Shown: positions 34,442-43,158 of the stretch, piece after piece | Position numbering within the stretch: the stretch's first letter is position 1 | Layout: every line of letters starts with the position of its first letter | NCBI GenBank assembly: GCA_017631315.1 | Contig: JAGBTN010000017.1 | Coordinates: forward strand, 282,715-346,714 | Length of the DNA stretch: 64,000 nucleotides | Origin: Bacteroidaceae bacterium | Lineage (GTDB): Bacteria > Bacteroidota > Bacteroidia > Bacteroidales > Bacteroidaceae | Direction of reading: 5' to 3' | The notes under the pieces: generated by a model | What the model was told of the DNA's origin: nothing | Databases searched by the model: none | Seen by the model: the letters and a program-made list of their open reading frames with translations, nothing else | Made by a program: the position numbers and the translations under genes

Positions 34442-35635
34442 ATGGACAGACTCTGGAACGCCAATTACCTGAAGGCTTGGAGTGCGAACTTCATGCTTTA
34501 CTTCTCCTTCATGGTGATGACGCCCCTGCTTCCGCTTTATCTCAGCGAAGTGTTTGGTGCGACGAAGGACGAGACGGGTATGGTGTTGAGTGGTTATGCA
34601 CTGACGGCTCTGCTTGTGCGTCCCTTCAGCGGTTTCTTTGTCGATTCCTTCCCACGCAAACTTGTACTGCTTGCCTGTTACGGACTCTTTGCATTGCTCT
34701 TCGGAGGCTATCTCGTGGCAGGCTCACTCCTTTCGTTTTGTATTCTGCGTACGCTTCATGGTGCGCCCATGGGAGCCACAACGGTGGCGAACAGCACTAT
34801 GGCCATCGATGTTTTGCCGTCGAGCCGACGTGCGGAAGGCATTGGTTACTATGGTCTAAGCAACAATCTTGGCACAGCCATTGCACCGACGGTGGGCATG
34901 CTCATCTACCAATGGACTGCAAGTTACGACACCATCTTCCTCGTCTCGTTCATAACGGCAAGCATTGGTTTCGTCATCAACAGTACGCTGCATCTCAAAA
35001 AGAGACCAATTCCTTCATGCACATCGGAACAAGCCCAGAGACGTTTGCCCGTATCTCTCGACCGTTTTCTCTTGCTGAAAGGTTGGCCCGAAGCCCTCTG
35101 CATCGCATTGTTCAGTTACTCGTATGGCGTTATGAGCACATACATTGCCATCTATGCGAAGCAGGAACTTGGCATCACCACCGGCACAGGCCTGTTCTTT
35201 ACCCTGTTGTGCATCGGACTCATATCGAGCCGACTGGTCGGCGCAAGAGGTCTGCGCAAGGGAAAGGTAACAGAGAATGCCACCCACGGCGTAGTCATTG
35301 CCCTCTTAGGCTATCTTGTGTTTGCCGCCCTGCATAATGCCTGGGGATTCTACGGAGCAGCATTCATCGTAGGACTTGGCAACGGACATATGTTTCCTGC
35401 CTTCCAGACGATGTTCATCAACCTTGCCTCCGCCTCGCAACGCGGCACGGCAAACAGCACACTCTACACTGCCTGGGAAGCCGGTGTGGGCCTGGGCATC
35501 ATCATTGGCGGCATTGCTGCAGAGTATTTCTCCTACGGCGCAGCCTTCTGGACAGCATGGGTAAGCAATGCCGTCGGAGTAATCCTTTTCTTTGCCTACG
35601 CACGGCAACATTTCCTCAACAACAGACTACGCTGA
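34442..35635 (+). CDS. MFS transporter
   Basis: The 397-residue inner-membrane protein has about twelve hydrophobic segments and the MFS loop motif between helices 2 and 3 (ALTALLVRPFSGFFVDSFPRKLVLL, G-x-x-x-D-x-x-x-R-K type) plus GATTVANSTMAIDVLPSSRRAEGIGYYGLSNNLG. It starts 3 bp after thrC and is very probably co-transcribed, so export of threonine or a related amino acid is an attractive guess, but sequence alone does not show the substrate. Its stop is immediately followed by array E. Confidence 0.87.
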   Translation: MDRLWNANYLKAWSANFMLYFSFMVMTPLLPLYLSEVFGATKDETGMVLSGYALTALLVRPFSGFFVDSFPRKLVLLACYGLFALLFGGYLVAGSLLSFCILRTLHGAPMGATTVANSTMAIDVLPSSRRAEGIGYYGLSNNLGTAIAPTVGMLIYQWTASYDTIFLVSFITASIGFVINSTLHLKKRPIPSCTSEQAQRRLPVSLDRFLLLKGWPEALCIALFSYSYGVMSTYIAIYAKQELGITTGTGLFFTLLCIGLISSRLVGARGLRKGKVTENATHGVVIALLGYLVFAALHNAWGFYGAAFIVGLGNGHMFPAFQTMFINLASASQRGTANSTLYTAWEAGVGLGIIIGGIAAEYFSYGAAFWTAWVSNAVGVILFFAYARQHFLNNRLR

Positions 35636-35637
35636 AA

Positions 35638-35725
35638 AACATCTACTGCCTTATCGGCAATAATGCTTAACCTTTCTGCCCATAATGGTTAACCTTTTCG
35701 GGCAACTTGGCAGTAGATGTCGGGA
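35638..35725. repeat. 22-bp-period array E, fold-back form
   Basis: Units start at 35638, 35660, 35682 and 35704. The outer units AACATCTACTGCCTTA and AACTTGGCAGTAGATG contain a 12-bp inverted repeat; the inner two are inverted copies of the GGTTAA type (ATAATGCTTAACCTTT, ATAATGGTTAACCTTT). Linkers are TCGGCA, CTGCCC and TCGGGC. The array begins two bases after the MFS stop codon. Confidence 0.9.
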
Positions 35726-35747
35726 TACATTATTATAGTACTAAAGA

Positions 35748-35788
35748 AAGGGGGCGAACCTGTGTGGCTCGCCCCCTTGACGTTTTCA
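35748..35788. terminator. Strong bidirectional terminator hairpin
   Basis: AAGGGGGCGA (35748-35757) pairs perfectly with TCGCCCCCTT (35769-35778), followed by GACGTTTT. It separates the thr operon (plus) from the small peptide gene (minus). Confidence 0.8.
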
Positions 35789-35812
35789 GTCGAAATCAAC
35801 TGTGGGAAGAAA

Positions 35813-35968
35813 TTATTCCTCGTTCCAGATGTTCCAATCGTTGTTTTCCTTGTTGAGAGCCTCGCTGCCGTCAACAGTAGAGTCGCTGATGATAAGGCTC
35901 TCGGCCAGCATCTGCGCCGCCATAGCCTCTTCTGCCTTCGTGGCAGGAATGATATATGACTTTTTCAT
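35813..35968 (-). CDS. 51-residue Prevotella-type small peptide downstream of a surface protein
   Basis: ATG 35968 opens a 51-codon frame ending TAA at 35813-35815. It begins MKKSYIIPATKAEEAM, then AAQMLAESLIISDSTVDGSEAL and ends in an acidic, Trp-containing tail (NDWNIWNEE). I recall many short Prevotella proteins of the shape MKKxYxxPxxxxxxxxxxxMLAxS...DDFWEEE with no known function. The gene starts only one base after the stop of the 1186-residue beta-helix gene, so it is its downstream operon partner. There is no export signal. Too short for most gene callers, but the pattern and coupling support it. Confidence 0.7.
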   Translation of the reverse strand: MKKSYIIPATKAEEAMAAQMLAESLIISDSTVDGSEALNKENNDWNIWNEE

Positions 35969-35969
35969 A

Positions 35970-38900
35970 TTAGTAAAGAACTTTTTTACCGTTGATAATG
36001 TTGATTCCCTTTTGAACCTTGTTCAGGCGCTGACCGGCGATGTTGTAGATAGCATCCTCTGTTGTCTTTTGTGCGTTGTCTATTGTCTGAATAGAAGTTG
36101 CATCACCGTTGCCAAAGTAGAATGCCTTCACACCGCTTGTGCTCTTGTAGTAAGCCTTGCCTGCAGCAATGGCAGTTCCCTCTGCTACACGATAGAAGCC
36201 TACAGTGTCGTCGTACTTAGCAAGACAGTATTGAGTACCATCGGATACCATCTCGGCATCAGTGCCAAAGAGTTCGTTTGCAGTAACATCGCTGGTAGCA
36301 GTGGTAGCCAACTTGTTGTAGTATGAACCCTTCAGGATAACAGCAGCACCTGCAGGCACATCCTTAACCTCGGTAAGTTGGAGATACTCGCCGTCGAAAG
36401 CAGCAATGTAGGCAGTAGCGTCGCCATTGAGAGCCCAGTCGTTAGCCTTGTCGTACATGGTAGCATAACCTGCATCGCCTACATAGTTAACCTCTTCTGC
36501 ATTGAGAGGAGAAGGATATTTGTCGGTGCCGATGAGTTGCTTGAAGCCCATCACATAAGCAAGCTTACCATTTACGATATCTTCGGGTGTAAGGTCTTCG
36601 CGTACAGATTGAGTCTTGTTGTCTGTCTCGGAAAGGTCCACCACATTGGTCCATGTTCCAGCAAAGCGACCGATGTTGCCGCCGTCGTGACCAACAATCT
36701 TACCCAAGTTGAGGAAGTTCTCGATTGCACCCCTCTCCTGATAGCAGAAGAGCGCACCAGCAAAGGGGAACTGATTGGTAGAAGTAATGGTACCGGTGTT
36801 GACTACATTGTGGATGTAGAATGTAGCCTTTCCACCTAATTCACCACCAACAATACCCGCAGCATCCTGGCCGCTTACGGTAACGTCAGCCTCGTTGACA
36901 ACATTCTCGATAGTAATCTTAGCAACATTACTCTCGTTCTGAGAAGCACCTGCCAAACCACCGCACTTGTTAGAGCCAATGATTGAGCAAGAAGAATCGA
37001 TGATAAGGTTCTTAATGGTAGTATTGTCATTGCCCTGCAGCCAACCGAAGAAGCCTTGTGCCTCAACAGTAGGACGGTTGATGATCATGTTCTTGATGCT
37101 GTAACCCTGTCCGTCGAACACACCCTTGAACTTAGTACCTGTTGAAGAACCAAGAGGATTGTGAAGGTTTTCAATATTCAAGAAGTCAATATCGTTCATG
37201 AGTTTTGCATAGAAGGCAGCACCCCCACCGTTTGCAATTGCATTAGACAGCCATTCCACGTTACCGGCATTCTTCAGCAAATAGTAGTCGCCATCCTTTG
37301 CTGGTTCCTGATAGTGAGCATAGCAGGTTGTGCACATTCCTATTTCATCGTTCATAGTGTGGGGGAGTTGAACTGTTTCACCACTTACATTATTATAACT
37401 GATACCTCCAACAGCACTGCCTGTGCAGTCAACAGTACCTGCCTGATATACCTGACCATGAGTAGCATCTCGGTAAACAGGCATTGCATCTGTGCCAAGT
37501 GTCTGATAATATACGATGTCTGTCTGGTCGCCGTTCAAAAGGTAGCAAAGTTCACCACTGCTGATGGGATCTTCTGTATTGAGTACAGACACCTTGCCCT
37601 GGTTGCCGGCATTCGTAGTACACAGGTCAACAACGTTGCGAATTACAATGTTAGTATTGCGACGAACAAGGTTGTAACCATTGCCGTCAACACCGGTCAC
37701 TTCACCAATGTTCCAGCATCCTTCAACATCCACTTCACCATTAACATTACGCTGGCCGGTCCATGCACAGATAGCAGCACTTTCGCCGTTATCGCCCTTG
37801 ATGTTACCCTTGTTCCAGAGGTTGTAAAGCTTCAGGCCAACATTAGTACCTTCTACACAACCAAGAATACCTGCAGCGTTCTTACCTGTGGTTGATACAT
37901 TTGCCTCATTGCCGCAGTTGCGGATGATGATGTTCGACTGTTCGTCGTTGCGGCTGTTGATGTGAGCCACAACGCCTGCTGCGAAGTTGTTGTCGTGCTG
38001 AATGGAGCAAGAAGCATCGATGATGAGGTTCTCAATAATTACTTCGTTGTTAACGGTGCCGTCTGCATCTGTGCCACCGCCACGAACGGAGCCGAAGAAA
38101 CCACTGCCGTCAAAGCCACGGTTCTCAAGTTTGATGGCTGGAGTCAATACCATACCCTTGATGCGATAGCCTTGACCATCGAAGTGACCAAAGAACTTAT
38201 GAGCACTGATACCAATTGGTGTGTGAGCGTTGGGTACACCACCAAAGTCGATGTCATTGTCCAGTTTAACTTTCATGGCGCCATGGAACTTCTTGTTTAC
38301 CATTGCAGAGAACCACTCTACGTCCTCAACAGTAGAGAGGTGATAGAAGCCGTCTTCTTCGGGAGTCTTGTAACTCTCGATGCCGTCGAAGACATAGCTC
38401 TTACAGTTAACGCAAATGTAGTTCTCACCCATTACGTGTGCATCTCTGCTACCGCCTTCTGTATTGCTATATGCAACAGAGCCTTTAGGTGTGCCATCGC
38501 AATAGTAGTCGGCAACTTCATAAACCAAAGGACCGTCTGCCACTGGCATAGGATATGGGTCAACACCGATTTCTTGCTTGAAACTGATGCCCTCGGTCTC
38601 ACCTTGGTTCAAAAGGTAGCAAAGACGACCACTGGCAATGTCTTCTGCAGACACATATATGCCTTGACCACCTTTGTTGACAGCATCGTAACTATTCTCT
38701 ACACTGCGGAAGGTACCACGGAGGAAAGTGCTTGTGCCGTCGAGGGGAGTAAGTTCGCCCATATTGAAACAATTCCAAACCTGGCTATTACCTTTGCCGC
38801 CAGTATCTCCACACCAACCGTTGAATGCAGCAGCCTTGTTGTTGCTTGCACCAGTGATATTACCAGTGTTGATGCAGTTGTGCATCTTGAAGAATGCATA

Positions 38901-39530
38901 GGCTGACTGGCCTGCGCCGATGATGCCTGCAGCCACACCGCTGATGCTGGTCACATTGGCCTCGTTCACACAGTTGAGGATACGGCACTTGCCGTCGGCT
39001 GCTGTCTGAAGTGTGCCGATGAGGCCTGCAGCACGATTGCCTGCTGTAACAGAACAAGTCTTGTCGATGATAACATTCTTAATGATTGCATTACCGCGTA
39101 CACAACCAAAGAAACCCTGGTTTTCCAGTTCATTATCAATAATCATGTTCTTGATGCGGTAATGTTGACCATCAAATACACCATCGAACTTAATCTGATT
39201 ATTAGGACCGATTGGCTTGTGTGCGTTAGCAGGAAGTCCTGCATAATCGATGTCTGCAGTTAACTTATAACTTGCAGTAGCATAGAAAACATCGTCTGCA
39301 TCTGTGGCATTAACTGCAATTTGTTCAGACATCCATTCTACATTACCTACATTCGTAAGCAAATAAGTGCCGTCAACCTTTTCTGCTGGCTGATACTTGT
39401 CGGTACAGTCTTGAATGGTACAAATGCCATTCGTGTAACTGTGTTCTCCGTCATGTTGTGCCCATGCGGAGCCACTTGTGAGCCATGCCATTGCAAGCAG
39501 GGCAACACATAATGTGTTTCGTCTTTTCAT
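35970..39530 (-). CDS. Large secreted protein with three tandem GLUG/beta-helix-like modules
   Basis: The 1186-residue product has a signal peptide (about 1-25, ...LTSGSAWAQ). Three homologous modules of roughly 350 residues follow, each opening with a DGxYxLxNVGNVEWxS block (about 53, 390 and 745), then DIDF/DIDY...PIG...F.GxFDGQGYRIKNMII and runs of short repeats (IKNVIIDKTCSV..AAGLIG, CVNEANVT, CINTGNITG) like GLUG or parallel beta-helix repeats. The end has a non-repeat domain and the tail AIYNIAGQRLNKVQKGINIINGKK. Likely cell-surface or secreted; possibly adhesive, but no activity is shown. It starts 250 bp after the rhamnosidase stop. Confidence 0.82.
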   Translation of the reverse strand: MKRRNTLCVALLAMAWLTSGSAWAQHDGEHSYTNGICTIQDCTDKYQPAEKVDGTYLLTNVGNVEWMSEQIAVNATDADDVFYATASYKLTADIDYAGLPANAHKPIGPNNQIKFDGVFDGQHYRIKNMIIDNELENQGFFGCVRGNAIIKNVIIDKTCSVTAGNRAAGLIGTLQTAADGKCRILNCVNEANVTSISGVAAGIIGAGQSAYAFFKMHNCINTGNITGASNNKAAAFNGWCGDTGGKGNSQVWNCFNMGELTPLDGTSTFLRGTFRSVENSYDAVNKGGQGIYVSAEDIASGRLCYLLNQGETEGISFKQEIGVDPYPMPVADGPLVYEVADYYCDGTPKGSVAYSNTEGGSRDAHVMGENYICVNCKSYVFDGIESYKTPEEDGFYHLSTVEDVEWFSAMVNKKFHGAMKVKLDNDIDFGGVPNAHTPIGISAHKFFGHFDGQGYRIKGMVLTPAIKLENRGFDGSGFFGSVRGGGTDADGTVNNEVIIENLIIDASCSIQHDNNFAAGVVAHINSRNDEQSNIIIRNCGNEANVSTTGKNAAGILGCVEGTNVGLKLYNLWNKGNIKGDNGESAAICAWTGQRNVNGEVDVEGCWNIGEVTGVDGNGYNLVRRNTNIVIRNVVDLCTTNAGNQGKVSVLNTEDPISSGELCYLLNGDQTDIVYYQTLGTDAMPVYRDATHGQVYQAGTVDCTGSAVGGISYNNVSGETVQLPHTMNDEIGMCTTCYAHYQEPAKDGDYYLLKNAGNVEWLSNAIANGGGAAFYAKLMNDIDFLNIENLHNPLGSSTGTKFKGVFDGQGYSIKNMIINRPTVEAQGFFGWLQGNDNTTIKNLIIDSSCSIIGSNKCGGLAGASQNESNVAKITIENVVNEADVTVSGQDAAGIVGGELGGKATFYIHNVVNTGTITSTNQFPFAGALFCYQERGAIENFLNLGKIVGHDGGNIGRFAGTWTNVVDLSETDNKTQSVREDLTPEDIVNGKLAYVMGFKQLIGTDKYPSPLNAEEVNYVGDAGYATMYDKANDWALNGDATAYIAAFDGEYLQLTEVKDVPAGAAVILKGSYYNKLATTATSDVTANELFGTDAEMVSDGTQYCLAKYDDTVGFYRVAEGTAIAAGKAYYKSTSGVKAFYFGNGDATSIQTIDNAQKTTEDAIYNIAGQRLNKVQKGINIINGKKVLY

Positions 39531-39604
39531 GTTAATAATTAAATTTATAGTTTAAAAATGTTTAATTGTTTGTTAATAGAGTGTTATTATTAAGCATGCA
39601 CACG

Positions 39605-39612
39605 CAAATTTA
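39605..39612 (-). promoter_or_regulatory. -7 box for the 1186-residue surface protein gene
   Basis: On the minus strand this reads TAAATTTG, 74 bp upstream of the ATG at 39530. The rest of the AT-rich 250-bp gap (39531-39780) shows no gene. Confidence 0.45.
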
Positions 39613-39780
39613 TACAAAATTGATTATAGAGTTTATTTTCTTTAGGTTAAATTGTGTTAAATGTCGTATGTAGTGCTTATATAATATGTCATGCAGACAA
39701 TAAGAATTTCTTTTTAGTGCAATTAAAACTACATAGTGCATAAGATTGTATAACAAGAATTAAACGTCGTAGGATGTTTG

Positions 39781-42381
39781 TTATTTCTTGCCAAAGAACA
39801 ATGCGTTATAGACTGCATTGTCACCACGAATGTGGTTACAGCGTATGCGCATGCTCTTGTTGTAAGAATAGACAACATAGACACCACCTTTCATATCGTT
39901 TACGCGTGTCAGGGGAGCGATGAGATTCATCGTCTCCAAGTCAAACACTTCGATACTTTGGTTTCGTAACACACCTTTCGACTCGCAGTCGGCAATGTAG
40001 AGAGCAACGGTATATTGGCGTGGGCTCTTCAAGCGAATGTCTACCGGACACATGTGCAAGTCTCGCGAATAGTAACAAGCAAACACTTTATTACCTGACC
40101 CATCGGGATTGACGGGCAGTTTGGCAATTGGGTCAAGCGGATTGACGGTTGTACGATGATAACTGGGATTACATATGTAGTCGAATGTTATTGATTCCAC
40201 ATAATCGGGGAGCACTACCAAATCTTTACCGTTATCGCCGCCGGTAATAAAGTAACCATCCTGGCCATACTTTGTGTACCATTCTCCATGTGTTTCGTAA
40301 TCTACATCAAGCAGTTGGGCTGCATAGATGTATTCTTCCTTAAGAGGTTCGATTGGTGTACCTGTGTATTCTACCTGGAATGTATATTCGCCTGCAGCAA
40401 GACTATCTAAGTAGAAGAACTGCTCGTCTTCACGAGTTGGGTTGACGGTTTGTCCGTTCATAAGAACAGAGGTGATGTTCATTCCTTCACGTGGAATAGC
40501 ATAGTTGGCAACAGTATTACTGGGTACGGTCAACATGTGCTGACCACTTTCGAGATCGAAGGAGGCACGGATGAAGCCATTGGGTGTGCTGACATCGCCC
40601 TTCACTCGCTTGGCATAACCACAGAAGTGGGGATGTACACGGAAGGTGGAGAAGCCGGGTGCGGTTGGTTTGACTCCCAACATTTCCTCTGTGAGCCATG
40701 CCAAGACTCCTGCGCCCCAGGGATGAGCCAGACTGGTGTGGCCGGCCTGCGTGTACGGGACGGGACCGTTTTTGGGAAGGATATCGTTCCAATGTGGTCG
40801 ATACACTTCGAAGAATGTTGTGCCGCCATATGCAATCTGGCCTCCCCACATATCCATAATGCTGGCAAATGCATGGTCGTGATGTCCTGCTGCAGCCATT
40901 GCGTCGATTATCATACACTGATTGAAGGGTGAGTATGAAAGTCGTTGCAAGCGGTCTGCAAGGTCGGGATGATAGAGACGTGAAAGGTCTTCGGTCAGTC
41001 CAGCGTTGATGGCATCGGCAGCAGCATGCATACCCATCTTGTTTATGAAGTTTCCTGTTCCGAGTAACTGCTGCGTCTTTCGGGTGGCGTAACTGCGATA
41101 TTGTCGTGCCTTTGCTGTTTTGCCGATACGTTCCAGCACGTCGGCGAAGTGTTTCCATGTGCCGATGGCCATCGCCTGATAGCATAGTTTGTTTTGTTCA
41201 CACTCCGAGTGGTCGAATCCTGTTCCGGTACGGTCATCCCATCCGACGAAGCGAAGTTTTGTGGGGCTGTCGAAAATGGCATAAGCATGATCCAAACGCT
41301 CGTAGGCTTTGTCCAACAAACCTTCCAACCCTACTTGATCGCCAGAGTACATATAATAGTCTATCAGGCTTTCCACCCACATCAACTCGTATGTTTCGAT
41401 GTTGTTCACGTGCTCTTCGGTGAAGTGTAGGTTTTTCAATACGGCATCGTAGTTGGCGAAAGCAATCAGGGCTGCAGCCTGTGCGGTATAGGCGTCGCCT
41501 GTCCACGATATGCGGTCGCCACGGTCCAGCAGGATGGCACCGAAACAGTCTTCGCGCAGGTTTGCTCGCACATCCCATGCTGCCACATACCAAATGCTAT
41601 CCAACATCTGATTGTCGCTATCGAACGTGCTTACGTAGTTAACTGGCATCACTTGGCATACGGCACGTATGGCTTTAATGGTAAAGGGTTTGTCGAACTT
41701 CTCTACGTTAATAAAGGCGAAACGCACTCCTTCGTAGAACTCGCTGTTCAGTTCCAGGCGATAGGTGTTCATTCCCACTCTTGTTGGGGCTTTTGTTTTG
41801 TGTCCGCTATAACTTTCAACGTCGTTGTACTCACTTACTCCTAAGGTGACCGTGCCCGACAGGTCCGGACTATCAATCTCCAGCCAAGCCGGCAGTTCGA
41901 CGCCAAAGTCGAGTACGATGGTACCCGGTCCGTTTACTTTTATGGGAGAACCTTGTCCCACGTTATCCAGGTTTTCGAAGTTCCCCTCCCCTGTCTTGGC
42001 ATAGGCCAACACTGGTGTCATGACATATGCTTGCAGCGGATCGTTGGCCGATGGTGAGTCCCATACATAGCCAATCATCGGGTCTGGCGAAACGGTTACT
42101 TCTGTGCCACGTATTTTGCCTCCGTTAACATATTCGTAGGGTTCCCATGCCGGCGAGCGTCGGTCGAGAATGGTTTCCAGTCGTCCGGCCGATGTTTCGT
42201 CAATCACTTCGTCCGTTGATGTTTCTGTGAAGGTCACGGAATCAACGACTCCTACTTTGAATTGGTGTTGGGAACCTCCTTCCCAAACAATCATGCTCTG
42301 GGCGGACATTGGCTTCTGTGACATAATTAAGAGAAATGCCAACACAGGCCAATTCCATTGTCTGATAGTTTTCTGTAACAT
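39781..42381 (-). CDS. GH78-like alpha-L-rhamnosidase family protein, secreted
   Basis: The 866-residue product has a signal peptide (about 1-27, ...MSQKPMSAQS) and a GH78-like core. The (alpha/alpha)6 barrel shows REDCFGAILLDRGDRISWTGDAYTAQAAAL near 270-300, corresponding to the CPQRDERxGWTGDA block of GH78 with Asp/Glu acids, then GTTFFEVYRPHWNDILPKNG and SLAHPWGAGVLAWLTEEMLGVKPTAPGF. An Ig-like C-domain follows, then a further domain of about 190 residues from 675 of unknown type. It would remove terminal rhamnose from plant or bacterial glycans. The first acid motif differs from canonical GH78, so specificity is uncertain. No SusCD neighbours are seen. Confidence 0.8.
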   Translation of the reverse strand: MLQKTIRQWNWPVLAFLLIMSQKPMSAQSMIVWEGGSQHQFKVGVVDSVTFTETSTDEVIDETSAGRLETILDRRSPAWEPYEYVNGGKIRGTEVTVSPDPMIGYVWDSPSANDPLQAYVMTPVLAYAKTGEGNFENLDNVGQGSPIKVNGPGTIVLDFGVELPAWLEIDSPDLSGTVTLGVSEYNDVESYSGHKTKAPTRVGMNTYRLELNSEFYEGVRFAFINVEKFDKPFTIKAIRAVCQVMPVNYVSTFDSDNQMLDSIWYVAAWDVRANLREDCFGAILLDRGDRISWTGDAYTAQAAALIAFANYDAVLKNLHFTEEHVNNIETYELMWVESLIDYYMYSGDQVGLEGLLDKAYERLDHAYAIFDSPTKLRFVGWDDRTGTGFDHSECEQNKLCYQAMAIGTWKHFADVLERIGKTAKARQYRSYATRKTQQLLGTGNFINKMGMHAAADAINAGLTEDLSRLYHPDLADRLQRLSYSPFNQCMIIDAMAAAGHHDHAFASIMDMWGGQIAYGGTTFFEVYRPHWNDILPKNGPVPYTQAGHTSLAHPWGAGVLAWLTEEMLGVKPTAPGFSTFRVHPHFCGYAKRVKGDVSTPNGFIRASFDLESGQHMLTVPSNTVANYAIPREGMNITSVLMNGQTVNPTREDEQFFYLDSLAAGEYTFQVEYTGTPIEPLKEEYIYAAQLLDVDYETHGEWYTKYGQDGYFITGGDNGKDLVVLPDYVESITFDYICNPSYHRTTVNPLDPIAKLPVNPDGSGNKVFACYYSRDLHMCPVDIRLKSPRQYTVALYIADCESKGVLRNQSIEVFDLETMNLIAPLTRVNDMKGGVYVVYSYNKSMRIRCNHIRGDNAVYNALFFGKK

Positions 42382-42416
42382 GATTCAAAATTAAGTTAAT
42401 AGTTAGTTTTCACATA

Positions 42417-42424
42417 CAAATATA
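42417..42424 (-). promoter_or_regulatory. -7 box for the GH78-like gene
   Basis: On the minus strand this reads TATATTTG, 35 bp upstream of the ATG at 42381. Confidence 0.5.
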
Positions 42425-42781
42425 CATCTTATAATATTTGTAAGCAACAAAATACCATAAATTTTTGTTTAAAAGACAAAACATCACAAAACCTTTTTGA
42501 TAAATATGACCTAACGTTGAATGTCAAGACAGCAAACAAAAATAAATTCTGATTTGTTACCCTTCCGTTCAATTTACATCGGTCATCAAGGTTATGAGAT
42601 AGTTCTTTTGTAAAGAAATCGGTCGGTTTTGCCTCTGTTTCCTTGCGTTTTTTTCATCGAAGCCTATCATAGGCTAAAAATACGCCAAATTTCGAACAAA
42701 TAAGAATTATCTGAAATAGAGGATATTACAAAGGTTCTATCTGTGAAGAATGACAAAAGTGGTACGAAAAGCACTGGCTTT
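42425..42781. other. Non-coding upstream region of the GH78-like gene
   Basis: This stretch between divergent genes is AT-rich and holds no supported gene. The 22-bp phase of array H may extend leftward to about 42760 in degenerate form (linker-like TGGTAC and ATGCCT), but this is weak. Confidence 0.4.
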
Positions 42782-42803
42782 ATGCCTAATTTCCAAAGAA
42801 AAA

Positions 42804-42897
42804 TCTGCCAAACAGACGAGTGTTTTTGGCAAAATAGACGAGTCAAGTTTGGCAAACACACGTGTGAGTTTCTTAAAACCCACGCGTCGTGTTCGCA
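42804..42897. repeat. 22-bp-period array H, AGACGAGT/ACACGTGT type units
   Basis: Units start at 42810, 42832, 42854 and 42876: AAACAGACGAGTGTTT, AAATAGACGAGTCAAG, AAACACACGTGTGAGT and AAACCCACGCGTCGTG. Linkers are TCTGCC (before), TTGGCA, TTTGGC, TTCTTA and TTCGCA. The third and fourth cores hold palindromes CACACGTGTG and ACGCGT. Unlike the other arrays it sits between divergently transcribed genes. Confidence 0.8.
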
Positions 42898-43054
42898 GGA
42901 AGAACGTTTCGAGCGGGTAAAGTTGCCATTTTTGTCTAGATTGAAGAAAACACGAAGTTGCATTTTGTAAAGAAAATGGTCGAGAGAAGTCATTCGAGAT
43001 AAATTTTCACAAGCCGGTAAAAAGCAAAATACATCATAAAAAAACAAAAATTCT

Positions 43055-43085
43055 TTTGCTGCATTGGATAAATGTCCTATATTTG
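43055..43085 (+). promoter_or_regulatory. Complete promoter for the RecQ-C-like gene
   Basis: TTTG (43055-43058) and TATATTTG (43078-43085) are 19 bp apart. The ATG at 43159 lies 73 bp downstream; the leader contains a GC-rich patch (CTAACAAAGGGGGCTGC) with no clear hairpin. Confidence 0.72.
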
Positions 43086-43158
43086 CACTCCGAAAGAGAG
43101 CCTCTGTCTAATCGCCCTAACAAAGGGGGCTGCAGAGAAGAGGCCCAATAAATATAAT

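Noticed and set aside
42667-43047. 126-codon minus-strand frame
   Set aside because: It overlaps array H and the promoter of the RecQ-C-like gene, has no recognisable domain and arises from AT-rich sequence.
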